Part shown: positions 1-6,658 of the stretch, piece by piece
Layout: each line of letters opens with the position of its first letter
Position numbering within the stretch: position 1 is the first letter of the stretch
Notes under the pieces: model-generated
What the model was told of the DNA's origin: nothing
Seen by the model: only the letters and a program-made list of their open reading frames with translations
Database searches by the model: none
Position numbers and translations under genes: made by a program
Source: Pseudomonadota bacterium
GTDB taxonomy: Bacteria; Pseudomonadota; Gammaproteobacteria; Arenicellales; Arenicellaceae
Reading direction: 5' to 3'
DNA length: 11,429 bases
Assembly (NCBI GenBank): GCA_018660405.1
Contig: JABJKL010000027.1
Span: 1 to 11,429 of the forward strand

Positions 1-187
1 ATTTAAGGCTGATGTTGGCCTGGTTTATCACGGTAACCCCAAAGTCTCTTTGAGCGCCGATGGTTTGCTTGCGGGGGCTCCGTTGGGGCAGGCATTGATC
101 GCCCAGGAAGAGGCTGAATTACAGGACGATGTGGATGGTTATGAGTGGTACCCGGTTGTTGGCTTGAGTGTGTTCTATCGATTTTGA
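1..187 (+). CDS. Outer-membrane beta-barrel protein, C-terminal end (partial)
   Basis: This is the 3' end of a gene entering from the left edge; the reading frame starts at base 2 and stops with TGA at 185-187, leaving 61 residues. The segment starts FKADVGLVYHG, which reads as an amphipathic beta strand, continues through an acidic charged stretch (QEEAELQDDVDGYEWYP) and ends GLSVFYRF. A final strand closing on an aromatic residue, here Phe, is the usual C-terminal signature recognised by the BAM assembly machinery of Gram-negative outer membranes. I therefore infer an outer-membrane beta-barrel protein. The acidic stretch between the last two strands resembles uncharacterised outer-membrane proteins of gammaproteobacteria as I remember them, but no specific function can be given from the tail alone. 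Confidence 0.7.
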   Translation, partial: FKADVGLVYHGNPKVSLSADGLLAGAPLGQALIAQEEAELQDDVDGYEWYPVVGLSVFYRF

Positions 188-454
188 TTTCCACCGTATG
201 GGTCTGTCTCGTAATGGATTAGCGGTGACTTGCCGCCCCACTTTGGTCCTTTTCACCTAAAATATTCGATCCATAGAACCACTATGAACCTCACATTTCA
301 GATAAAAATGCCTCAAATTAGGATTGCAATTCATCCGCAACCATTACAAGACAGACCCGGTATGTGTTGGGCGCTTAAATTTCTTCAGATCAACGGACTT
401 GGTTTGGTAAAAAACAGGACGATTGTGAAAGATTAAGAAATTGTTAAATAAGCC

Positions 455-483
455 TTGCACTTTTGTCGGCATCCCATTATCTT
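455..483 (+). promoter_or_regulatory. Possible sigma70 promoter for nrdAB
   Basis: TTGCAC at 455-460 and TATCTT at 478-483 are separated by 17 bases. The -35 matches the consensus at 3 of 6 positions and the -10 at 4 of 6, so it is weak on sequence alone. Its appeal is its position: the NrdR box at 504-519 would lie just downstream of the start point and a weaker second box would overlap the -10, a repressor arrangement known for nrd operons. A competing candidate is TTGAGA (535-540) with TATGCT (556-561), but its 15-base spacer is short. Confidence 0.3.
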
Positions 484-503
484 TGGATCTGTTGCTGGTG
501 AAA

Positions 504-519
504 ACACAACATGTAGTGG
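504..519 (+). promoter_or_regulatory. NrdR box upstream of nrdA
   Basis: The 16-mer ACACAACATGTAGTGG agrees with the NrdR-box consensus (acaCwAtATaTwGtgt) at about 13 of 16 positions. Its core CACAACATGTAGTG is palindromic apart from one pair. NrdR is the nucleotide-sensing repressor of ribonucleotide reductase operons and usually binds two boxes spaced by whole helical turns. A degenerate second box, TCCCATTATCTTTGGA at 472-487, sits 32 bases upstream start to start, roughly three turns, and matches about 9 of 16. The location ahead of nrdA makes the main box credible; the second is uncertain. Confidence 0.6.
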
Positions 520-701
520 TTGCTAGCAAAAGCCTTGAGAAACAGTCAGATCCCGTATGCTTTAAAAGTGATTTGGCAGCAAGTTAAAAAAACTTAAACC
601 AATTTAGCAAATATCGAGGTGCAGCAGTCTTTTTTAAGATCAGTTTTTTAAGACGACCATTTTTAAAACAGTTATTTTCAGCAAGGGGGAACAGCAAAAT
701 C

Positions 702-3674
702 ATGCAGTCCGGAGAATCAGTAGACCCAGCAGAAGCTTCAACGACGGATTCAGTAGCGGATGGAAGTTCTTTGCAAGGGGATGCAAGCGTTGCTGCTGAA
801 ATGGCTGCTAATCAGCCAGGTGCCATTCGAATTATTCGCCGCAATGGCAAAGTAACTTTATTTAGCAAGGATAAAATAACGGTCGCTGTTACCAAGGCAT
901 TTTTGGCTGTAGAGGGTGGAACCGGAGCCGCCAGTGCCAGAGTGCATGAACAGGTTGAAGAGATTACCGAGCAGGTTGTCAACGCCGTTACCAGAAATTT
1001 AGCCAGCGGCGGCACTATTCATATCGAGGACATTCAAGACCACGTTGAACTCGCATTGATGCGCAGTGGACACCATAAGGTGGCTCGCGAGTACGTGCTG
1101 TATCGCGAAGAGCAATCACGCAAGCGCCGTGAGCAAAGAGCGTTAGCTGAGGTTTCTGAAGCACAGGATGAACCAGCGATCACTATTAACGTGGTTTTAC
1201 CCGATGGATCGAAGCGTGCATTGGATCAAAATCGTTTGCGTACGCTTGCATCGGAAGCGGCCGAAGGGCTTGAAGGTCTGGATCCGAATTTGGTTTTCGA
1301 CGAGACCATTCGTAATCTGTTTGATGGTGTGGCGCTGGCGGATGCAAATACTACCTTGGTAATGGCGGCGCGCACCTTGATTGAGAAAGAACCCAATTAT
1401 TCATATATGGCGGCGCGACTGTTATGCGATGCTTTACGTACCGAAGCTTTGACTTATTTTGGTCTTGAGAAAAACCAAGCGACCCACCATGAGATGGAAG
1501 TGATGTATGGCGAAGTATTTCAGGCTTATATGGAGAAAGGTGTTGAACTGGAGTTGCTTGACGCTGAACTGCTTAATTATGATTTGGATCGGTTGGGCGC
1601 CGCACTTAAAGGTGAACGCGATCAACAGTTCACCTATCTTGGATTACAGACTTTGTATGATCGCTATTTCATTCACACGGATGGGGTTCGTATAGAGTTG
1701 CCGCAAATATTTTTTATGCGAGTGGCAATGGGATTGGCTATCAATGAGGGTGCCATTGATGGAAATGACCGGGAAAGCCGGGCCATCGAGTTTTATAACC
1801 TGCTTTCGTCATTCGACTTTATGAGTTCCACACCGACGTTATTCAATTCTGGAACTTTAAGGCCACAGTTGTCGTCTTGTTACCTAACGTCAGTGCCCGA
1901 TAACCTGGATGGTATTTACGGTTCATTGCGTGATAACGCATTGCTATCGAAGTTTGCCGGTGGTTTGGGCAATGACTGGACCCGGGTACGTGCTATGGGT
2001 GCTTATATTAAAGGCACCAATGGCAAGTCTCAGGGTGTGGTGCCATTCCTTAAGGTCGCGAACGATACCGCAGTTGCCGTGAATCAAGGCGGTAAGCGTA
2101 AAGGCGCAGTATGCGCTTATTTAGAAACCTGGCATCTTGACGTAGAAGAATTTTTAGACCTGCGTAAAAACACCGGGGATGATCGCCGCCGTACTCACGA
2201 CATGAATACTGCCAATTGGATTCCTGACCTGTTTATGAAGCGGGTGGTAGAAAATGGTTCCTGGACTTTGTTCTCACCCGATGATGTAACTGACCTGCAT
2301 GATCTTTATGGTTTGGAATTCGAGCAGGCTTATGCAGCCTATGAAGCTCAAACCTTGAACGGAGAGATTAAACATTTTCGAACGCTGAAAGCCGTTGATT
2401 TGTGGCGCAAGATGCTAGGCATGATCTACGAAACGGGTCATCCGTGGATGACTTTTAAAGATCCTTGTAACCTGCGTTCTCCACAACGGCATACCGGTGT
2501 CGTGCACAGTTCAAACCTGTGTACCGAGATTACTTTGAACACATCCGATGCTGAAATTGCAGTGTGCAACCTGGGCTCGGTCAACTTGCCACAGCACATG
2601 ACCGAAGATGGCCAAATAGACCATGGCAAGCTGAAAGCAACGATCACTACTGCCATGCGTATGCTTGATAATGTGATTGAGTATAACTATTACTCGGTTC
2701 CTCAGGCGCGCAGCTCAAATTTACGTCACCGACCGGTTGGTTTGGGTGTGATGGGTTTTCAAGATTCCCTATATGTGAAGCGCGTAGCGTACGGTACTGA
2801 GGAAGCCATTCAGTTCGCTGATGAGTACCAGGAAGCGATTAGTTATTATGCTATTCAGGCCTCTTGCCAACTGGCAGCGGAGCGTGGCACTTACGAAAGT
2901 TACGAGGGATCTTTATGGAGTCAGGGAGTTATGCCAATCGACTCTATCGCTTCCCTGAAGGAAACGCGGGGCAAGTATCTCGATCAAGATATCAGTTCGA
3001 CGATGGATTGGGATAGCTTGCGTTCTGCGATTAAAGAACACGGTATGCGTAACTCAAACACTATGGCGATTGCGCCAACTGCAACCATTTCGAATATATG
3101 CGGAGTGTCGCAATCGATAGAGCCGACTTATCAGAATTTATTTGTTAAATCGAACCTATCTGGTGAGTTTACTGTCGTTAATCCATACATGGTGCGGGAC
3201 CTCAAGAAACTGGATTTGTGGGATGAGGTTATGGTGAATGACCTTAAATATTTCGATGGGTCTTTGCAGCCGATTGATCGTATTCCAGCGGATATTAAAG
3301 GTTTGTATGCAACCGCATTTGAACTGGATGCCCGTTGGTTAATCGAAGCCGGTAGTCGTCGTCAAAAATGGATCGACCAGGCACAATCATTGAATTTGTA
3401 TATGGCCGAGCCAGATGGCAAGAAGCTCGATAATTTATATAAATTGGCATGGATTAAAGGCCTGAAAACGACTTATTACCTGCGCACCATGGGCGCGACA
3501 CATGTTGAAAAATCAACCATGTCAGATACTGGCCGAGCGAACTCGTTGAACGCGGTCAGTGGTTCCCAGGCGGCATCCGGTAACACGGTAGAGGGTGCGG
3601 TAGAGAGCGCGCCAGGAAGTGAAGCGCCAAAGGCTTGTTCCATACTGGAACCGGATTGCGAGGCATGTCAGTGA
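702..3674 (+). CDS. nrdA: Ribonucleoside-diphosphate reductase class Ia, alpha subunit NrdA
   Basis: This is the 990-residue large subunit of aerobic ribonucleotide reductase, a cytosolic enzyme that reduces NDPs to dNDPs with NrdB. Residues about 41-135 form an ATP-cone (RIIRRNGKVTLFSKDKI), the overall activity switch sensing ATP against dATP. Residues about 160-250 look like a second, degenerate ATP-cone, as in the Pseudomonas-type enzyme. The catalytic barrel follows: C393 and C622 are the expected active-site disulfide pair, N605, C607 (thiyl radical) and E609 lie in NLCTE, and Y925-Y926 in TTYYLRT are the radical-transfer tyrosines. A low-complexity linker (about 937-975) leads to the tail cysteines C986 and C989 (CEAC), which would shuttle electrons from thioredoxin or glutaredoxin. 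All key residues are present. ATG 702 is preceded by AAGGGGGA (683-690), spacing 11. The first 40 residues are an acidic, Ala/Ser-rich extension. nrdB follows after 82 bases, so co-transcription is likely. Confidence 0.97.
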   Translation: MQSGESVDPAEASTTDSVADGSSLQGDASVAAEMAANQPGAIRIIRRNGKVTLFSKDKITVAVTKAFLAVEGGTGAASARVHEQVEEITEQVVNAVTRNLASGGTIHIEDIQDHVELALMRSGHHKVAREYVLYREEQSRKRREQRALAEVSEAQDEPAITINVVLPDGSKRALDQNRLRTLASEAAEGLEGLDPNLVFDETIRNLFDGVALADANTTLVMAARTLIEKEPNYSYMAARLLCDALRTEALTYFGLEKNQATHHEMEVMYGEVFQAYMEKGVELELLDAELLNYDLDRLGAALKGERDQQFTYLGLQTLYDRYFIHTDGVRIELPQIFFMRVAMGLAINEGAIDGNDRESRAIEFYNLLSSFDFMSSTPTLFNSGTLRPQLSSCYLTSVPDNLDGIYGSLRDNALLSKFAGGLGNDWTRVRAMGAYIKGTNGKSQGVVPFLKVANDTAVAVNQGGKRKGAVCAYLETWHLDVEEFLDLRKNTGDDRRRTHDMNTANWIPDLFMKRVVENGSWTLFSPDDVTDLHDLYGLEFEQAYAAYEAQTLNGEIKHFRTLKAVDLWRKMLGMIYETGHPWMTFKDPCNLRSPQRHTGVVHSSNLCTEITLNTSDAEIAVCNLGSVNLPQHMTEDGQIDHGKLKATITTAMRMLDNVIEYNYYSVPQARSSNLRHRPVGLGVMGFQDSLYVKRVAYGTEEAIQFADEYQEAISYYAIQASCQLAAERGTYESYEGSLWSQGVMPIDSIASLKETRGKYLDQDISSTMDWDSLRSAIKEHGMRNSNTMAIAPTATISNICGVSQSIEPTYQNLFVKSNLSGEFTVVNPYMVRDLKKLDLWDEVMVNDLKYFDGSLQPIDRIPADIKGLYATAFELDARWLIEAGSRRQKWIDQAQSLNLYMAEPDGKKLDNLYKLAWIKGLKTTYYLRTMGATHVEKSTMSDTGRANSLNAVSGSQAASGNTVEGAVESAPGSEAPKACSILEPDCEACQ

Positions 3675-3685
3675 GGCATGTCATT
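3660..3685 (+). repeat. 13-bp tandem duplication across the nrdA stop codon
   Basis: GAGGCATGTCAGT (3660-3672) is followed directly by GAGGCATGTCATT (3673-3685), with 12 of 13 bases identical. The first copy encodes the last residues of NrdA (EACQ, including redox cysteine C989); the stop codon TGA (3672-3674) spans the junction, and the rest of the second copy is untranslated. It looks like a slippage duplication. Because 13 is not a multiple of three, the second copy lies in a different frame. Confidence 0.8.
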
Positions 3686-3756
3686 AAAGCGCCACTGACC
3701 CTTTTACATAAAGGCAGCTTGCTTACGAGCCGCCACCTAAAACAGAGGATAATACT

Positions 3757-5064
3757 ATGTTGAATTGGGATGACCCTTTAGCCGCCACCGATGAAACACA
3801 AAAGGTACCTGAGCCCCTGGTATCAAATACGATATCAAATACAATAACGAACACCTTGCAAGCCGATGCGCAGACCCAGAATGGCGCGACTACTGCCCCG
3901 CGCCCTGGAGATGGCTTGCAAACCAATAAAGCCCTTATGGCGACAGCCGGTGCGGCACCTGTCGTCAATCCAGAGCTAAACCCAGAGTTAAACCCAGAAG
4001 AGAATGATTTGCAGGGCACGGGTCTGGAGACCATCGAATGGGGTGCTTCACGTATTCGTGTTGATGATAAAAAAATCATCAATTGCCATGCTGATTTGAA
4101 TCAGCTGGTGCCATTTAAGTACGAGTGGGCATGGCAAAAATATCTGGATGGTTGTGCAAATCATTGGATGCCACAAGAAATTAATATGACGGCAGATATT
4201 GCCCTATGGAAAGACCCGAATGGTCTGACTGACGACGAACGTATGATTATTAAACGGAATCTGGGGTTTTTCTCTACCGCCGATTCGCTGGTTGCCAATA
4301 ATTTGGTGTTGGCCGTTTACAAGCACATTACCAATCCAGAGTGCCGCCAGTACTTGTTACGCCAGGCGTTTGAAGAGGCTGTTCATACCCATGCTTACCA
4401 ATATTGCGTAGAGTCATTGGGTTTGGATGAAGGTGAAATCTTCAACATGTATCGTGAAGTACCTTCGGTTGCCAAAAAGGCTGAATGGGCATTACCGTTT
4501 ACACAGCATTTGGCGGATCCAAACTTCCATACTGGAACGCCTGAAACGGATCAGGAATTGCTTAAAGAGCTGTTTGCGTTCTACGTGATATTCGAAGGTA
4601 TTTTCTTCTACGTTGGGTTTACCCAGGTCCTTTCTATGGGCCGGCGTAATAAAATGACCGGTGTTGCGGAGCAGTTTCAGTATATTTTGCGCGATGAGTC
4701 AATGCATATGAATTTCGGTATTGATGTGTTCAATCAGATCAAAATTGAAAACCCACATTTGTGGACGCCGGAGTTTAAAGAAGAGTTAATCGCTATTATG
4801 CATGACGCGGTCGATTTGGAAATTCAATACGCGCAAGACACCGTGCCACGTGGAATTCTTGGTTTCAATGCGCAGATGTTTACCGAGTATCTGAAATTCA
4901 TCGCGAACCGGCGTTGTTCACAAACCGGCCTGCCGGAACAATACCCGGGCGCGAATAACCCTTTCCCCTGGATGAGTGAAGTGCTTGATCTCAAGAAAGA
5001 GAAAAACTTTTTTGAGACACGGGTAACTGAATATCAAACCGGTGGTGCGCTTAATTGGGATTAG
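3757..5064 (+). CDS. nrdB: Ribonucleoside-diphosphate reductase class Ia, beta subunit NrdB
   Basis: This is the 435-residue radical-generating subunit that pairs with NrdA. It holds the diiron-oxo centre and a stable tyrosyl radical. By motif alignment the iron ligands are D176 (FFSTADS), E207 and H210 (FEEAVHTHAY), E280 (FEGIFFY), and E314 and H317 (RDESMH); the radical tyrosine is Y214, four residues after H210. The C-terminal tail EYQTGGALNWD should dock onto NrdA, with Y426 as the likely radical-transfer tyrosine. The protein is about 60 residues longer than E. coli NrdB; the excess is a low-complexity N-terminal region (about 6-90) with small repeats (SNTISNTITNT at 23-33; NPEL/NPEL/NPEE at 71-82). 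The protein starts MLNWDD, so the LNWD motif occurs at both ends. ATG 3757 is preceded by AGAGGA (3744-3749), spacing 7. Base composition matches nrdA, with no sign of transfer. Confidence 0.97.
   Translation: MLNWDDPLAATDETQKVPEPLVSNTISNTITNTLQADAQTQNGATTAPRPGDGLQTNKALMATAGAAPVVNPELNPELNPEENDLQGTGLETIEWGASRIRVDDKKIINCHADLNQLVPFKYEWAWQKYLDGCANHWMPQEINMTADIALWKDPNGLTDDERMIIKRNLGFFSTADSLVANNLVLAVYKHITNPECRQYLLRQAFEEAVHTHAYQYCVESLGLDEGEIFNMYREVPSVAKKAEWALPFTQHLADPNFHTGTPETDQELLKELFAFYVIFEGIFFYVGFTQVLSMGRRNKMTGVAEQFQYILRDESMHMNFGIDVFNQIKIENPHLWTPEFKEELIAIMHDAVDLEIQYAQDTVPRGILGFNAQMFTEYLKFIANRRCSQTGLPEQYPGANNPFPWMSEVLDLKKEKNFFETRVTEYQTGGALNWD
3967..4002 (+). repeat. Three 12-bp repeats inside the nrdB N-terminal extension
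   Basis: AATCCAGAGCTA, AACCCAGAGTTA and AACCCAGAAGAG follow one another without a gap, encoding NPEL, NPEL and NPEE (residues 71-82 of NrdB). The unit is a multiple of three, so the reading frame is kept. A second small repeat tract (SNTI, SNTI, TNT; 3823-3855) lies upstream in the same extension. Both fall in the part of NrdB that is not conserved between species, consistent with a flexible linker growing by slippage. Confidence 0.75.
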
Positions 5065-5130
5065 AGACTTTCTGGATACGCCCAAGCATTAATAGTTGAT
5101 ATCAATTAACGATCGATAGCGAAAGATACC

Positions 5131-5178
5131 CCCCATAATAATAAATTTATGGGGAGAGTGATGGGCCAGGAATGGCCC
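5131..5178 (+). other. Two hairpins downstream of nrdB (possible structured RNA)
   Basis: Hairpin 1 pairs CCCCATAA (5131-5138) with TTATGGGG (5147-5154), an 8-bp perfect stem with an 8-base loop. Hairpin 2 pairs GGGCCA (5163-5168) with TGGCCC (5173-5178) around a GGAA tetraloop, which fits the GNRA class and also exposes an AGGA sequence, the core of CsrA/RsmA binding sites. An intrinsic terminator follows at 5186. The run of three hairpins is more than a simple operon end needs. It could be a 3' UTR, a small RNA, or a leader or attenuator for the transporter gene at 5330. I do not recognise a known RNA family. Confidence 0.45.
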
Positions 5179-5185
5179 GCATTTC

Positions 5186-5209
5186 AACCCCCTTAATCGG
5201 GGGTTTTTT
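5186..5209 (+). terminator. Rho-independent terminator after nrdAB
   Basis: AACCCCC (5186-5192), a six-base loop TTAATC, and GGGGGTT (5199-5205) form a 7-bp stem that runs into an uninterrupted T-tract ending at 5209, followed by GTTTTGG. This is a textbook intrinsic terminator on the + strand. It lies 121 bases after the nrdB stop and 120 bases before the transporter start, so it should separate these two transcription units. Confidence 0.88.
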
Positions 5210-5329
5210 GTTTTGGTGGTTTTGTACGAGTGTTGGGTACCATATTCAGGTGACACAAAACGTTACCAAGAAACCCCAGATCTACTGCATAATCCCTGCA
5301 ACTGAAACATCAAGAACAGCTTATAAAAA

Positions 5330-6625
5330 ATGAACGATAAGAAACCAGGACTGATCGCAAGGCTGCTAAAAGTTACATCGAAAATTGAGGAAAACGAAGT
5401 CAAGGCAACTGTATCCTCCTTTTCATTCGTCTTCATTCTAATGGCGGCCTATTACGTTCTGAGACCTGTTCGTGATGCTATGGCGAGCGATTGGACAGAT
5501 GCGGAAGTGAGCATGCTATGGACAATCAATTTCTTTATTAGTACGGCCTGCGTAGCTATTTACGGGATTGCTGTTTCCAACCTTAACTTCAGAAAGCTGG
5601 TACCCAGTGTGTATATGTTTTTTGCAGCCAGCTTTGCGGTTTTTTATCTGTTTGTGCAATCGAGCCAGGATACTGTTTTGGTGGATAAGACATTCTACGT
5701 TTGGGTGAGTGTTTTCGCGTTGTTCCATGTGTCGGTGTTTTGGAGTTTTATGGCAGACACTTTCAATAAGACCCAGGCGGGAAGATTATTCGGAGTCATT
5801 GCCGCAGGTGCCAGTCTGGGTGCGATTGCTGGACCTATTCTATCGGTTTTTCTGGTAGACCTGATTGGGATTAGCCAGATGATGTTGGTATCGGCGCTGA
5901 TGCTGTTATTGCCCATTCCATTGATCCTGTATTTGGGAAGGTTAAAGGCTTCGGAATTACATAATGAAGATGTGTCCGCTGATCTCTCCAGTGCGAAAAT
6001 TGGTGGAAACCCATTTGTCGGATTTAAGGAATTTTTTACCAATCCGTATTTGTTGGGGATTGGTATTTTTATTATTTTGTATACGGGAATAGGCTCTTTT
6101 GTCTATCTTGAGCAGAAGAATTTACTGGAAGTTTTTACCCGCGAAGAGCGCACGGAGATTTATGCTTACCGGGATGCGCTGGTTAATACGATTACCTACA
6201 TATTGGCGTTCTTTTTAACAGGCCGAATAGTTTCCAAATTGGGTATGCCGCCAGCTTTGGCTATTGTACCGATCTTGCTTATTTTTGGGATGCTGGTATT
6301 AGCATTTTCGCCGGTACTATTGGCTGCGGTGGGAATGCACGTGGTTTTGCGCGCGGGTAACTACGGGCTTACCCGGCCAGCACGTGAAATGCTGTTTACC
6401 CATGTTGATCGGGAAAGTCGCTTTAAGACCAAACCGGTTATCGATATCGTCGCGTACAGGGGTGGTGACGTGATTATGGGTTGGTTCTTCACCGGCCTCA
6501 CCCAGGGCATTGGTCTTGGCTTGGCTGCGGTTGCTGCCGTTGGTGCAGGGATAGCTGCGCTGTGGGCTTTTGTGGGCTATCGGTTAGGCAAGTCTTTTGA
6601 TGGAAAAGCTTCGGCAGACGAATAA
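5330..6625 (+). CDS. ATP/ADP-translocase-like MFS transporter
   Basis: This is a 431-residue integral inner-membrane protein with about 12 hydrophobic helices, the first at roughly 28-45. The cytoplasmic N-terminus is basic (MNDKKPGLIARLLK). Conserved charged motifs are LRPVRDA (44-50) after helix 1, AGRLFGVIAAGASLGAIAGP (150-169), TRPAREMLFTHVDRESRFKTK (348-368) and IDIVAYRGGD (371-380). These fit the bacterial proteins grouped with ATP/ADP translocases (the COG3202 type), which are usually annotated just as MFS transporters. True nucleotide exchange is proven only for members from obligate intracellular bacteria and plastids, so the substrate here is unknown. The start at 5330 has no Shine-Dalgarno sequence (preceded by CTTATAAAAA); the next internal Met (M39) falls within helix 1, so 5330 is preferred. 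A weak promoter, TTACCA (5263-5268) and CATAAT (5288-5293), is possible but its spacer is 19. The gene is convergent with moaA, 33 bases away, and no terminator is visible between them. Confidence 0.8.
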   Translation: MNDKKPGLIARLLKVTSKIEENEVKATVSSFSFVFILMAAYYVLRPVRDAMASDWTDAEVSMLWTINFFISTACVAIYGIAVSNLNFRKLVPSVYMFFAASFAVFYLFVQSSQDTVLVDKTFYVWVSVFALFHVSVFWSFMADTFNKTQAGRLFGVIAAGASLGAIAGPILSVFLVDLIGISQMMLVSALMLLLPIPLILYLGRLKASELHNEDVSADLSSAKIGGNPFVGFKEFFTNPYLLGIGIFIILYTGIGSFVYLEQKNLLEVFTREERTEIYAYRDALVNTITYILAFFLTGRIVSKLGMPPALAIVPILLIFGMLVLAFSPVLLAAVGMHVVLRAGNYGLTRPAREMLFTHVDRESRFKTKPVIDIVAYRGGDVIMGWFFTGLTQGIGLGLAAVAAVGAGIAALWAFVGYRLGKSFDGKASADE

Positions 6626-6658
6626 TAGGTTTTGTCGCTCTGTGAACTATCCGCCGAA

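Larger units (their letters stand above)
188..701. other. Intergenic region and nrdA leader, no credible gene
   Basis: These 514 bases separate the outer-membrane protein from nrdA. Short open frames exist on both strands but none has a ribosome-binding site or a recognisable product. The left part holds only a weak hairpin (GCGG/CCGC, about 217-231) without a U-tract, so no convincing terminator for the upstream gene. The middle holds a possible promoter and NrdR operator. The right part (about 560-680) is AT-rich, with the 10-mer TTTTTTAAGA repeated at 630-639 and 644-653 and a short inverted repeat AAGTT/AACTT near 581-595. If transcription starts near 490, nrdA has an untranslated leader of about 210 nucleotides. 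Confidence 0.6.

Noticed and set aside
217..231. Terminator for the upstream outer-membrane protein gene
   Set aside because: The GCGG/CCGC stem is only 4 bp with a 7-base loop and no T-tract follows.
230..436. Open frame on the + strand in the nrdA upstream region (68 codons)
   Set aside because: It starts with a non-ATG codon, has no ribosome-binding site, no recognisable domain, and an irregular residue composition typical of a chance frame.
344..529. Open frame on the minus strand across the NrdR box (61 codons)
   Set aside because: It runs antisense through the likely nrdA promoter and operator, and its product resembles nothing known.
188..701. DnaA boxes in the nrdA promoter, as known for E. 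coli
   Set aside because: No TTATNCACA match or close variant was found on either strand.
3723..4082. 119-codon minus-strand frame inside nrdB
   Set aside because: It lies antisense to the nrdB extension; its Ser/Gly/Phe-rich repeats are mirror images of the coding repeats.
6626..6658. Bidirectional terminator between the transporter and moaA
   Set aside because: The 33-base gap contains no inverted repeat followed by a T-tract on either strand.
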